DNA from: Deltaproteobacteria bacterium
GTDB taxonomy: Bacteria > Myxococcota_A > UBA9160 > UBA4427
Reading direction: 5' to 3'
DNA: 57,006 nucleotides
Assembly: GCA_019310975.1 (NCBI GenBank)
Contig: JAFDDH010000004.1
Coordinates: 1 to 57,006, forward strand
Shown: piece by piece, positions 17,701 through 24,168 of the stretch
Layout of the letters: the number at the start of each line of letters is the position of its first letter
How positions within the stretch are numbered: the stretch's first letter is position 1
Notes under the pieces: generated by a model
Databases searched by the model: none
What the model was told of the DNA's origin: nothing
Seen by the model: only the letters and a program-made list of their open reading frames with translations
Position numbers and translations under genes: made by a program

Positions 17701-17787
17701 GCGGCCAGCACGGCGACCGGCTCGATGCGGGTCCACCGCGCCGAGCAGGCTGCGCTGCGCGTGCAGGCCTTCGCGGGACTGGGCTAG
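14755..17787 (+). CDS. sucA: 2-oxoglutarate dehydrogenase E1 component
   Basis: A 1010-residue thiamine-diphosphate enzyme of the TCA cycle; it decarboxylates 2-oxoglutarate and passes the succinyl group to the E2 lipoyl domain. Recognisable parts are the N-terminal E2-binding segment (GINAGAVEEIHERYQVDPGS), GMSHRGRLNVL, LHGDAAFAGQGIVAE and FHVNGDDPDA in the cofactor-binding half, and QEEPRNMGAW near the C-terminus. The GTG at 14755 has AGAGGAG upstream. The usual length is about 930 residues; the excess is an acidic, Glu-rich N-terminal extension (residues 23-46) and a Ser/Ala/Pro-rich linker to about residue 140. No sucB or lpd follows. The stop codon lies inside the left arm of a long inverted repeat. 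Confidence 0.95.
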   Translation: MSERAEEPSGNRPVGVGARLDAEPEEETEETEESEESEQPAEEEEEVLEPGSVFYPSFGINAGAVEEIHERYQVDPGSVDGSWQSTFAAAPSAQASVRSAPVARASRDSRSAADLASTSTLTPTLRPSPHAAAPSTVSTADPDPVLGLQMADRYARVLRLIHFYRARGHRVANSDPLGGQSTYFPELDPAHYGFGHDDMQTRFITGDLPGGSVQTLSEILSRLERTYCGTIGAEYTHVQDPGRKAWLREVMEESQNTPSLKTAERLRILEHLTRAESFERFLHTKFLGQKRFSLEGAETVVPMLDAVIEWSPGLGIREIVLGMSHRGRLNVLANVLGKSRAAIFSEFEDNPLITSPFGSGDVKYHKGYSTDRFVQTGERVHLTLTSNPSHLEAVNPVVVGRAKAKQVRAGDREGETILPVLLHGDAAFAGQGIVAETLNLSQLRGYSTGGTLHIVINNQIGFTTTPNEARSTLYCSDIAKMIQVPIFHVNGDDPDAAVHVIKLALAYRQRFGDDVVIDMVCYRRHGHNEGDEPAFTQPRLYSKIRRRSSARALYAERLEEEGAIDGEHAKTVMQTQNIELSDALASIGSRPPGPDEPYEPRGRWTNYSRTKPEESIDTGVPVERLAQIAEGIGALPSYFNVHPKLKGLLDRRGKTIAEGMPIDWAMGEALAFGSLLIEGTPVRLSGQDSSRGTFSQRHTVLVDQESGEEYAPLDHLSDTQGRFEVYDSLLSEAAVLGFEYGYSLADPSTLTLWEAQFGDFVNGAQVIIDQFITSAHVKWGRMSGLVMLLPHGYEGQGPEHSSARIERFLQTCAEDSIQVVNCTTPAQYFHVLRRQMRRNYRAPMVIFTPKSLLRSPSATSRANELCSGRFQPVIDDPVAAARPGCVERVLFSFGKVYYELVQEREETLGEAGLGRVALVRIEELYPWPENELRSVLERYADAKRVFWVQEEPRNMGAWTFVREQLPEILPSATPLEYAGRAAAASTATGSMRVHRAEQAALRVQAFAGLG
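14830..14865 (+). repeat. 9-bp coding tandem repeat in the SucA acidic tail
   Basis: Four units, GAAGAAACA twice, then GAAGAATCA and GAAGAATCC, encode EET-EET-EES-EES. Just upstream, an 11-bp unit (AACCGTCCGGC / AACCGTCCGGT) is duplicated at 14774-14795. Every Glu codon from 14821 to 14892 is GAA, whereas the rest of the gene strongly prefers GAG. Confidence 0.85.
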
Positions 17788-17951
17788 AGGCGCAGCCGGA
17801 AAGTCCCCCTGCATTCGAGCACGTCTGCGGGCCGCTGGCTGCGTTGCGCTCCCGTCCCCGTAGCGACGACTACGCCTCGGTCGCGCGCCTTGCCAGCGAC
17901 CCGCAGCCGCGCTCTCGGTGCGACGGGGGACTTTCCGGCTGCGCCTCTAGC
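17783..17951. repeat. 169-bp palindromic element with perfect 27-bp inverted-repeat arms
   Basis: Arms at 17783-17809 and 17925-17951 are perfect reverse complements; each contains GCGCAGCCGGAAAGTCCCCC or its complement. A second stem pairs 17825-17839 with 17892-17906 (14 of 15), and a small hairpin CGTAG/CTACG closes the centre (17859-17874). The element fills the convergent gap between sucA and the dehydrogenase gene and includes the sucA stop codon. It could act as a bidirectional terminator, or be a REP/MITE-like non-autonomous element. Confidence 0.85.
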
Positions 17952-17959
17952 TCGCGGAA

Positions 17960-17978
17960 GGTTGCGCCGTGCGCAACC
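17960..17978 (-). terminator. hairpin at the stop codon of the Glu/Leu-type dehydrogenase gene
   Basis: GGTTGCGC and GCGCAACC form a perfect 8-bp stem with a 3-nt loop, ending on the last base of the TAG stop. No T-run follows, so termination strength is uncertain. Confidence 0.4.
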
Positions 17979-19288
17979 TACCCCCGCTCCCACCCCTCCG
18001 CGATCAGTGACCGGACGATCAGGCGTGCGCGATCGCCCCAGATCGGGTTCGGCTCCTCGATCATCTCATCGGCCTCGAAGTCCGCGGCCTCGCCCGGTGT
18101 GATGTTCTCGCACGCGGCTGTGTCGAGCAGTCGCCTGACGGTCGAGTAGATCGATCCGTCCCAGTCCCGACCGAGCTGGCGCTCGACCATCGGATCGTCG
18201 GCGAGGCTTCCGTACTGCTCGTTCCCGCAGGCCACGATGCCCATGCGGTTGGCCACGTAGTCGGGGACGTGGACGATGCCGCGCGCGGCGAGCGCGCGGC
18301 CGTCGCGCAGCGCGCTGGCGAGCTGGTTGTTCGCCGAGCCGCATACGATTCTGCTCGCAATGGAGGGGATCGACTTGTCGCTCAGCACCCCGCCGAGCGC
18401 GTTGGGGACCAGCACATCGCAGGGCTCGGCGAGGATGGATTGGTCGTCGATGGCGGCCCTGCGCACCTCGACGGGCTCGCCGTCGAAGCGGTCGAGCAGG
18501 AGCGAGCGCTGATCGGCGCAGAGCTCTGCCACCACCACCTGCCCGACACCGAGCTCCAGAAGCTGCCCGATCATCGAGGCGCCCACGTTGCCCCCGCCCT
18601 GCATGGCGATCTTCTTGCCGCATAGATCGCCGGCACCGACGTGGTCGAGAGCGGCCTGGATGGCGCGCACGACGCCCGTGGCCGTAATCATCGACGGGTT
18701 GCCGCTGCCTCCCACCGACTCCGGCAGGCAGGTCGAGAAGCGCGTGTGTTCGTGGATGACCGCCATATCGAGCGGCGTGGTGCCGGCGTCCTCGGCGGTG
18801 ATATACGCGCCGCGCAGCGAGGTCACGAAGCGCCCGTAGTCGGAATATACGGCGCGCCGCCAGCCGGGCAGAGCGGCTGCGCGAGTCTCGTCACGAGCGA
18901 TGATCCCCTTGCCGCCCCCCCACCAGAGCCCCGCGAGCGCCGCTTTGCGGCCCATTCCGCGCGCCAGGCGCAGGCCATCGCGCAGGAAGCCGCGCAGGGT
19001 CTCGTAGGGCCAATGGCGCAGCCCCCCCTGGGCCTGTCCGCGCTCGACGCGGTGGATGAAGGCGCCGAGCAGGCATCCGGTCTGCTGGCCGAGCTCGAGA
19101 AAGATGGCCTCGTGGCCCGCGAAGGCGTCGGCGTCCTGCTCGATGGCGCGGGCCACGGGCTCGAGCTCGGGCAGCGATCCGCACAGCCGGCCGGAGTCGG
19201 GGTCGCGGGCCAGCCAGGCCCGCTGCACGCCGGCCGAGCGAAGGGCGGCAGCGGCATCACTGGGGGTCTTTTCCAACAGGGAGGCCAT
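17978..19288 (-). CDS. Glu/Leu/Phe/Val dehydrogenase family protein
   Basis: A 436-residue NAD(P)-dependent amino-acid dehydrogenase. The catalytic-lysine motif is LWWGGGKGII (about residues 120-129), followed by TAEDAGTTPLDM and a Rossmann GGGNVG in KIAMQGGGNVGASM. Members deaminate glutamate, leucine, valine or phenylalanine oxidatively; the overall pattern and length favour the leucine-dehydrogenase side over hexameric glutamate dehydrogenase, but substrate residues cannot be assigned by eye. Its start is 229 bp from the divergent acyl-CoA synthetase gene, and that gap holds an operator-like palindrome and a 10-bp repeat array. Confidence 0.88.
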   Translation of the reverse strand: MASLLEKTPSDAAAALRSAGVQRAWLARDPDSGRLCGSLPELEPVARAIEQDADAFAGHEAIFLELGQQTGCLLGAFIHRVERGQAQGGLRHWPYETLRGFLRDGLRLARGMGRKAALAGLWWGGGKGIIARDETRAAALPGWRRAVYSDYGRFVTSLRGAYITAEDAGTTPLDMAVIHEHTRFSTCLPESVGGSGNPSMITATGVVRAIQAALDHVGAGDLCGKKIAMQGGGNVGASMIGQLLELGVGQVVVAELCADQRSLLLDRFDGEPVEVRRAAIDDQSILAEPCDVLVPNALGGVLSDKSIPSIASRIVCGSANNQLASALRDGRALAARGIVHVPDYVANRMGIVACGNEQYGSLADDPMVERQLGRDWDGSIYSTVRRLLDTAACENITPGEAADFEADEMIEEPNPIWGDRARLIVRSLIAEGWERG

Positions 19289-19368
19289 GAGAACCCTCTC
19301 CTCGGCACGCCGGGCGCGCCGCTGAACCGTTCTCGTGCCCGCTGTGGACCTTCCAGAAACCTCTTTAA

Positions 19369-19414
19369 TTCAGGTAGTTAGCGGTTAGAATGACGAGATT
19401 GACCGGGCGGTCAA
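19369..19414. promoter_or_regulatory. divergent control region: recurrent element, -10-like box and TTGACCG palindrome
   Basis: TTCAGGTAGTTAG (19369-19381) is a variant of the element seen upstream of three other genes. TAGAAT at 19386-19391 is a plausible plus-strand -10 box, though without a good -35. TTGACCGGGCGGTCAA at 19399-19414 is a perfect palindrome with 7-bp arms, of the type bound by TetR-family repressors of acyl-CoA genes. Its position just after the -10 box would block transcription of the acyl-CoA synthetase operon. Confidence 0.5.
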
Positions 19415-19430
19415 CGGGCTGCCCGAGTCC

Positions 19431-19490
19431 CTCAACAACCCTCAATAACTCCCAACAACTCCCAACAACCCCCAACAACCCCCGACAGCC
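19431..19490. repeat. 10-bp tandem repeat, 6 copies
   Basis: Six consecutive 10-mers close to CCCAACAACC (first CTCAACAACC, last CCCGACAGCC) lie between the TTGACCG palindrome and the synthetase start. The 10-bp period is near one DNA helical turn. No Shine-Dalgarno is visible in this C/A-rich stretch. Confidence 0.85.
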
Positions 19491-19517
19491 CCAACCCACG
19501 ACACCCCGGATCCCCCA

Positions 19518-21080
19518 TTGCCCCAGGACGCCCTCGATCCCATCCAGGCCCTGAAGACCGGCATGTCGGTGGCCTTCTTCGCGCGCGAGGCGCCGGAGCG
19601 GCTGGCCATCCAGTCGCCCCACGGCACGCGCAGCTTCGCCGAGCTGAATCGGCGCGCCAACCAGCTGGCCTCGGCGCTGCGGCGGCGCGGGCTCGGGGTG
19701 GGCGATCCGATCGCCTTCGTGTGCGCCAACCGACCCGAGTTCGCCGAGGTCTTCTTCGCCGCGTATCGGTCGGGTCTGCGCGTCACAGCCATCAATTGGC
19801 ATCTGACCGGTCCGGAGATCGCGTACATCCTCGGCAACTGCGGCGCGCACGCCTTCTTCTGCGATGCGCGCTTCGCAGCGGCCGGCGCGGCCGCGGTGGA
19901 GGAGATGGAGTCGCCGCCCTCGCATCGCATCGCCCTGGCCGGTGCGATCGACGGTTTCGACCCGCTCGACGATCTACTCGAGGGCGAGTCGGGCGAGGAT
20001 ATCGAGGGTCCGGTCCTCGGCACGCAGATGCTCTACACGTCGGGTACGACGGGACGGCCGAAGGGTGTCTACCGCGAGAAACCGCCGCCGCGCCGCGCAG
20101 GCCAGTCGGCCGTCTCCCAGGCGCATCGATACGAGTCCGGCGTGAGCGTCCATCTGGCCACCGGTCCGCTCTACCACGCCGCACCCCTGGCCTTCTCGCT
20201 CACACTGCCTCTGATCCAGGGCTGCACGGTGGTGATGATGGATGGCTGGGACGCCGCGGACGCCCTCGAGCAGATCGACGTGCATCGCATCAGCCACACT
20301 CACATGGTTCCAACCATGTTCCACCAGATGCTCTCGTTGCCCGAAAACGTGCGCGCCGCCCACGACCTCTCCTCATTGCGCATGGTGCTCCACGGGGCAG
20401 CGCCGTGTCCGGTGTCGGTCAAGCAGCGTCTGATCGAGTGGCTGGGGCCGGTCGTCTACGAGTACTACGCGGCCACCGAGGGCTGGGGGAGCTTCGTCAC
20501 CTCGGAGGAGTGGCTCGAGCGCCCGGGTACCGTGGGCAAGCCCGAGGAGGGCCAGATCAAGATCCTCGACGAGGAGGGCAAGGAGCAGCCGCCCACTGCC
20601 GAGGGGCTGATCTATATACACTCGCCCGAGCCCTTCGAGTACTACGGCGACCCTGAGAAGACGGACCAGAGCTTCCGCGATGACTACTTCACGCTGGGCG
20701 ACATCGGCTATCTCGACGTGGACGGCTGGCTCTTCCTGTGTGATCGCAGCGCGGATCTCATCATCAGCGGCGGCGTCAACATCTATCCGGCCGAGGTCGA
20801 TGCTGCGCTGCTCGAGCACCCGGCCGTGCGCGATGCGGCCACCGTCGGCGTGCCGGACGAGAAGTGGGGTGAGTCGGTGCTCGCGGTGGTGGATCTGCAG
20901 CCGGGTCATACGCCGGGCGCCGAGCTCGAGCGCCGGCTCGTCGACTTCTGCCGCGAGCGGCTCGCGCACTACAAATGTCCGCGGCGCGTGGCCTTCGACG
21001 CCGATTTGCCACGATTCGATACAGGGAAGATCTACCGAAGGCTGCTACGCGAGCGCTATCGTGAGCAGCCCCCGGCCTGA
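19518..21080 (+). CDS. acyl-CoA synthetase (AMP-binding, ANL superfamily)
   Basis: A 520-residue adenylate-forming enzyme. Motifs run in order: phosphate loop LYTSGTTGRPKGV (about 172-184), YEYYAATEGWGS, LGDIGYLDVDGWLFLCDR with the hinge, SGGVNIYPAEVDAALLEHP, and the C-terminal catalytic lysine in TGKIYRR. It activates a carboxylic acid to the acyl-AMP and then to the CoA thioester. The TTG at 19518 gives an N-terminus typical of this subgroup but has no clear Shine-Dalgarno; the ATG at 19563 is the alternative. It leads an operon with two acyl-CoA dehydrogenase subunits (41 bp, then a one-base overlap), so its product is probably their substrate. Confidence 0.88.
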   Translation: MPQDALDPIQALKTGMSVAFFAREAPERLAIQSPHGTRSFAELNRRANQLASALRRRGLGVGDPIAFVCANRPEFAEVFFAAYRSGLRVTAINWHLTGPEIAYILGNCGAHAFFCDARFAAAGAAAVEEMESPPSHRIALAGAIDGFDPLDDLLEGESGEDIEGPVLGTQMLYTSGTTGRPKGVYREKPPPRRAGQSAVSQAHRYESGVSVHLATGPLYHAAPLAFSLTLPLIQGCTVVMMDGWDAADALEQIDVHRISHTHMVPTMFHQMLSLPENVRAAHDLSSLRMVLHGAAPCPVSVKQRLIEWLGPVVYEYYAATEGWGSFVTSEEWLERPGTVGKPEEGQIKILDEEGKEQPPTAEGLIYIHSPEPFEYYGDPEKTDQSFRDDYFTLGDIGYLDVDGWLFLCDRSADLIISGGVNIYPAEVDAALLEHPAVRDAATVGVPDEKWGESVLAVVDLQPGHTPGAELERRLVDFCRERLAHYKCPRRVAFDADLPRFDTGKIYRRLLRERYREQPPA

Positions 21081-21121
21081 GGATTGGCCGATCCGAGGTC
21101 GAACCAAGAGAGGAGCAGCGC

Positions 21122-22330
21122 ATGGACCTGAGCTACGGCAGCGAGATGGAGGGCTTCCGTGAAGAAGTGCTGGCGTTTCTGGAGGAGAATTGGCCGTTGA
21201 AGGGCGATGAGGCCGATCTGCCCTTCGACAGGGCGACCTCGCTTTTCCGCGAGCGCGCGATCGCTGGAGGCTACCTCTATCGCAACATTCCGAAGCAGTA
21301 CGGCGGCTCCGAGCGGGAGCCCGACGTCCTCAGGGCCCAGATCATTCGTGAGGAGTTCGGGAAGAAGTGGGCACCGCTGGAGGCGCGTGGCATCGGCACC
21401 ATGATGTTGGTGCCGACCCTGCTCGAGCGCGGTGAGGAGTGGCAGAAGGAAAAGTTCGTCCGCCCGACCATCACCGGCGAGTGCACCTGGTGCCAGGGTT
21501 ATAGCGAGCCGGGCTCGGGCAGCGATCTCGCGTCGCTCAAGACGCGCGGTGAGCTCGTCGGCGACGATTGGGTGATCAACGGCCAGAAGATCTGGACCAG
21601 CGGCGCCCACGTGGCCGACTATATGTTCTGTCTGGTGCGCACCGAGCCCGGGGAGTCGAAGCACGCGGGCATCTCCTACCTGCTGATCGACATGAAGCAG
21701 CCGGGCATCGAGGTGCGGCCGCTCAAGATGATGACGGGCAGCGCGGACTTCAACGAGGTCTTCTTCAACGACGTCCACACGCCCAAGGACTGGATCGTGG
21801 GCAAGCGCGGCGAGGGCTGGCTGGTCTCACGTACGACACTCAAGCACGAGCGCAACAGCATCGGCGCCGCAGCGCAGACTCGGGCGGCGCTTGGCGGTCT
21901 GGTCAAGCTCGCCAAGGCCACAGAGGTGAATGGGCGACCGGCACTCGAGGACGCCTCGATTCGTCAGCGCCTGGCGGAGATCGAGGGCTATGTGAAGGCT
22001 CACCAGTACTCGGGCTATCGCCAGCTCACCAAGGACGGCAAGGGTGAGGAAGCCGGCATCATCACCATGATGATGAAGCTCTACTCGACGGAGATTGGGC
22101 ATAAGACGGCGAAATTGTCGATGGATCTGATCGACGACCAGGGCCTGCTTTCGGCCGGTGCCACCCACCTCGGCCTGCAGCCCAAGAGCGGTCAGGGCTG
22201 GATCGGCCAGTATATGTACTCGCTGGGCATCGCGGTCGCCGGTGGCACTGCGAACATTCAGCGCAACGTGATTGGAGAGCGGGGCCTCGGCCTGCCCCGT
22301 GACGCCGCGGCCAATAGGAGCTCGAGCTAG
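21122..22330 (+). CDS. acyl-CoA dehydrogenase, larger subunit of a probable heteromeric pair
   Basis: A 402-residue flavoprotein. FAD- and substrate-binding stretches are CQGYSEPGSGSDLASLKTRG (125-143) and WTSGAHVADYMFCLVRT. At the C-terminus, where medium-chain enzymes have the catalytic Glu in EGTxxIQR, this protein has AGGTANIQR. A Glu-Arg pair at LKHERNSIG (Glu243) matches the place of the isovaleryl-CoA-dehydrogenase base, so Glu243 is the likely base. The ATG at 21122 follows GAGAGGAG. The stop overlaps the start of the second dehydrogenase by one base. This arrangement resembles the alpha2beta2 FadE pairs of actinobacterial sterol degradation (ChsE4/ChsE5 type). Confidence 0.9.
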   Translation: MDLSYGSEMEGFREEVLAFLEENWPLKGDEADLPFDRATSLFRERAIAGGYLYRNIPKQYGGSEREPDVLRAQIIREEFGKKWAPLEARGIGTMMLVPTLLERGEEWQKEKFVRPTITGECTWCQGYSEPGSGSDLASLKTRGELVGDDWVINGQKIWTSGAHVADYMFCLVRTEPGESKHAGISYLLIDMKQPGIEVRPLKMMTGSADFNEVFFNDVHTPKDWIVGKRGEGWLVSRTTLKHERNSIGAAAQTRAALGGLVKLAKATEVNGRPALEDASIRQRLAEIEGYVKAHQYSGYRQLTKDGKGEEAGIITMMMKLYSTEIGHKTAKLSMDLIDDQGLLSAGATHLGLQPKSGQGWIGQYMYSLGIAVAGGTANIQRNVIGERGLGLPRDAAANRSSS

Positions 22331-23406
22331 TGGATTTCGATCTGACCGAAGAGCAGCAGATGCTGCAGGAGGCCGTGGGGCAGCTGCTCGAGAACGAGTG
22401 CCCCGTCACGCACCTGCGCGAGATCTTCGACGGCGAGACCGGTCATGACCCGGCGCTGTGGAAGGGTCTCGTCGAGATGGGCCTGGCCGGACTCGCCGTG
22501 CCCGAGGAGTACGGCGGTGCGGGCCTCGAGATTCTCGACCTCGCGGTGGCCGCCGAGACGCTCGGCTACCACGCCGCGCCCGGCCCCTTTCTGGGCCACG
22601 CCCTGGCGGCGCTCGCCATCACCTGCGGCGGCAGTGAGGCGCAGAAGAAGAAGTGGCTGCCCGCGCTGGCGACAGGTGATCTCGTCGGCACCGTGGCGCT
22701 GGCCGAAGAGGGCGGCGTCTGGCAGCCCGAGGCGTGGCAGCTCGCGGGCGGCGAGACGATCAGCGGCCGCAAGGAGTACGTGCTCTGTGGCGATCTCGCC
22801 GACCTGATCGTGGTGGGTCTCGCGAATGGCGGCCTCGGTGTGGTCGAAAAGGGGGCTGCAGGACTCACCGACGAGCTCGTCGACGGCGCGGATCTCTCGC
22901 GCCGCTTCCGGCATCTGGTCTTCGAGCGCACGCCCTGTGAGGTGCTCTCCGATGGCGCGACCGCTTCGGGCCGTATGCGCGACGTGGCTCTGGTGCTGCT
23001 GGCCGCGGATGCTTTCGGCGGTAGCCAGCGCTTGCTCGAGATGTGCGTCGAGTACGCGAAGACGCGCGAGCAGTTCGGCGTCACCATCGGCCACTTCCAG
23101 GCGCTCAAGCATCAGCTCGCCAGCATGGCGCTGGACGTGGAGCCCAATCGCGGCCTCTACTGGTTCGCCGCCTACGCGCAGGACCACGTCGTCGACGAGG
23201 CTGAGCGCGTGGCGGCGATCGCCAAGGCTCATATCACGGACCGATTCATGCAAGTGGCGCGCGACGCCGTCGAGGCACATGGCGGCATCGGCTTCACGTG
23301 GGAGTGCGACGTTCAGATCTGGTTCAAGCGGGCGATGTTCGACCGCGCCTTCCTGGGAACACCGGCCGAGCACCGCGAGCGGAGCGCGCAGCTGGCGAAT
23401 TGGTAG
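22330..23406 (+). CDS. acyl-CoA dehydrogenase, smaller subunit of the pair
   Basis: A 358-residue protein with the acyl-CoA dehydrogenase fold, starting GTG-GAT-TTC (VDFDLTEEQQML) on the last base of the previous stop codon. The middle beta-domain is shortened and degenerate: no SEPxxGSD flavin motif is visible, and it reads LVGTVALAEEGGVW instead. The C-terminal flavin-stabilising segment HGGIGFTWECDVQIWFKRA is well preserved. Loss of motifs in one partner is expected when two dehydrogenase subunits share an interface FAD site. Translational coupling supports a fixed 1:1 ratio with the larger subunit. It converges on a hydrolase gene 9 bp away. Confidence 0.88.
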   Translation: MDFDLTEEQQMLQEAVGQLLENECPVTHLREIFDGETGHDPALWKGLVEMGLAGLAVPEEYGGAGLEILDLAVAAETLGYHAAPGPFLGHALAALAITCGGSEAQKKKWLPALATGDLVGTVALAEEGGVWQPEAWQLAGGETISGRKEYVLCGDLADLIVVGLANGGLGVVEKGAAGLTDELVDGADLSRRFRHLVFERTPCEVLSDGATASGRMRDVALVLLAADAFGGSQRLLEMCVEYAKTREQFGVTIGHFQALKHQLASMALDVEPNRGLYWFAAYAQDHVVDEAERVAAIAKAHITDRFMQVARDAVEAHGGIGFTWECDVQIWFKRAMFDRAFLGTPAEHRERSAQLANW

Positions 23407-23415
23407 CGCCCGGCC

Positions 23416-24138
23416 TCACGCCCGATGGCGCTTCAGGAAGTCGATCACCTTCTGGACCGCGGCGTCCACGACCTCGGGCTCCTTCCAGCGCTCGATGAGC
23501 TCGGCGTTGGGAGCAATGCGAGCGATCTCGCGTGACGTCGACGAGGGGTGGTAGAGATCGTCGCCCATCAGGACGAGCATCGGGATCTCGCAGCTCGCCA
23601 CGAAATCGCGGCTCACGCTGAAAACGAAATCAGCGTCGTACATGTTGCCGCGGAAGCGCGTCCAGTCGTCGTCGGCCACATCGGGCATCGACTCGCGCAG
23701 GTCGTCGGCCCAGCCGTCGAACATATCGTAGAAGGCCCGGCGGTTGTCGCCGTCGGCGCCGATCGGTTGTTGCAGAACGACGGCGGCGACGCGTTCCGGG
23801 GCCGCCCTCGCGACGCCGAACGAGTAGGAGCCACCGATGCAGCCGCCCAGCAAGTGGCAGCGCTCGATACCCAGGCCGTCGAGCAGCGCCAGGTGGTCGC
23901 GCGTATAGGCCGCCCAGCCGTCCGATCCGGTCACGGGTGCCGTGGAGCGGCCGGCGTTGCGCTGGTCCATCGCGATGACTCGAAAGTGGGGCGAGAGTGC
24001 GTCCACCGGGTTCCAGGGTGAGCGCATCCAGAAGGGCGCCGCCGAGCGCATTCCGCCCGGTGCGAAGAGCAACACAGGGAATCCCTCCCCGGTCTCTTCG
24101 TAGTGGAGCTGGACGTCAGCGTACTCGAAGATCGGCAT
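23416..24138 (-). CDS. alpha/beta hydrolase with cysteine at the nucleophile elbow
   Basis: A 240-residue alpha/beta-hydrolase. The oxyanion loop is LLFAPGGMRS, and the sharp turn after strand 5 reads GGCIGG, putting Cys100 where most members have Ser. The acid region GDDLYHPSS holds Asp193 and His197; the usual histidine nearer the C-terminus is not seen. A cysteine nucleophile is known in dienelactone hydrolases, but the overall sequence is closer to MhpC/enol-lactonase relatives. It begins 30 bp after the ABC-class ATPase gene on the same strand, so the two may be co-transcribed. Confidence 0.85.
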   Translation of the reverse strand: MPIFEYADVQLHYEETGEGFPVLLFAPGGMRSAAPFWMRSPWNPVDALSPHFRVIAMDQRNAGRSTAPVTGSDGWAAYTRDHLALLDGLGIERCHLLGGCIGGSYSFGVARAAPERVAAVVLQQPIGADGDNRRAFYDMFDGWADDLRESMPDVADDDWTRFRGNMYDADFVFSVSRDFVASCEIPMLVLMGDDLYHPSSTSREIARIAPNAELIERWKEPEVVDAAVQKVIDFLKRHRA

Positions 24139-24168
24139 TGCGGTCCTCCCTCGTCTCTGATGAGAAGA

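Noticed and set aside
14854-17814. Long minus-strand frame opposite sucA, ending in a poly-Phe stretch
   Set aside because: The Phe run is just the complement of the GAA repeats in the SucA acidic tail. The rest is an antisense shadow.
17783-17951. Insertion sequence or integron attC site
   Set aside because: No transposase or integrase gene in the window, and no attC core sites such as GTTRRRY were recognised. Left as a palindromic element of unknown kind.
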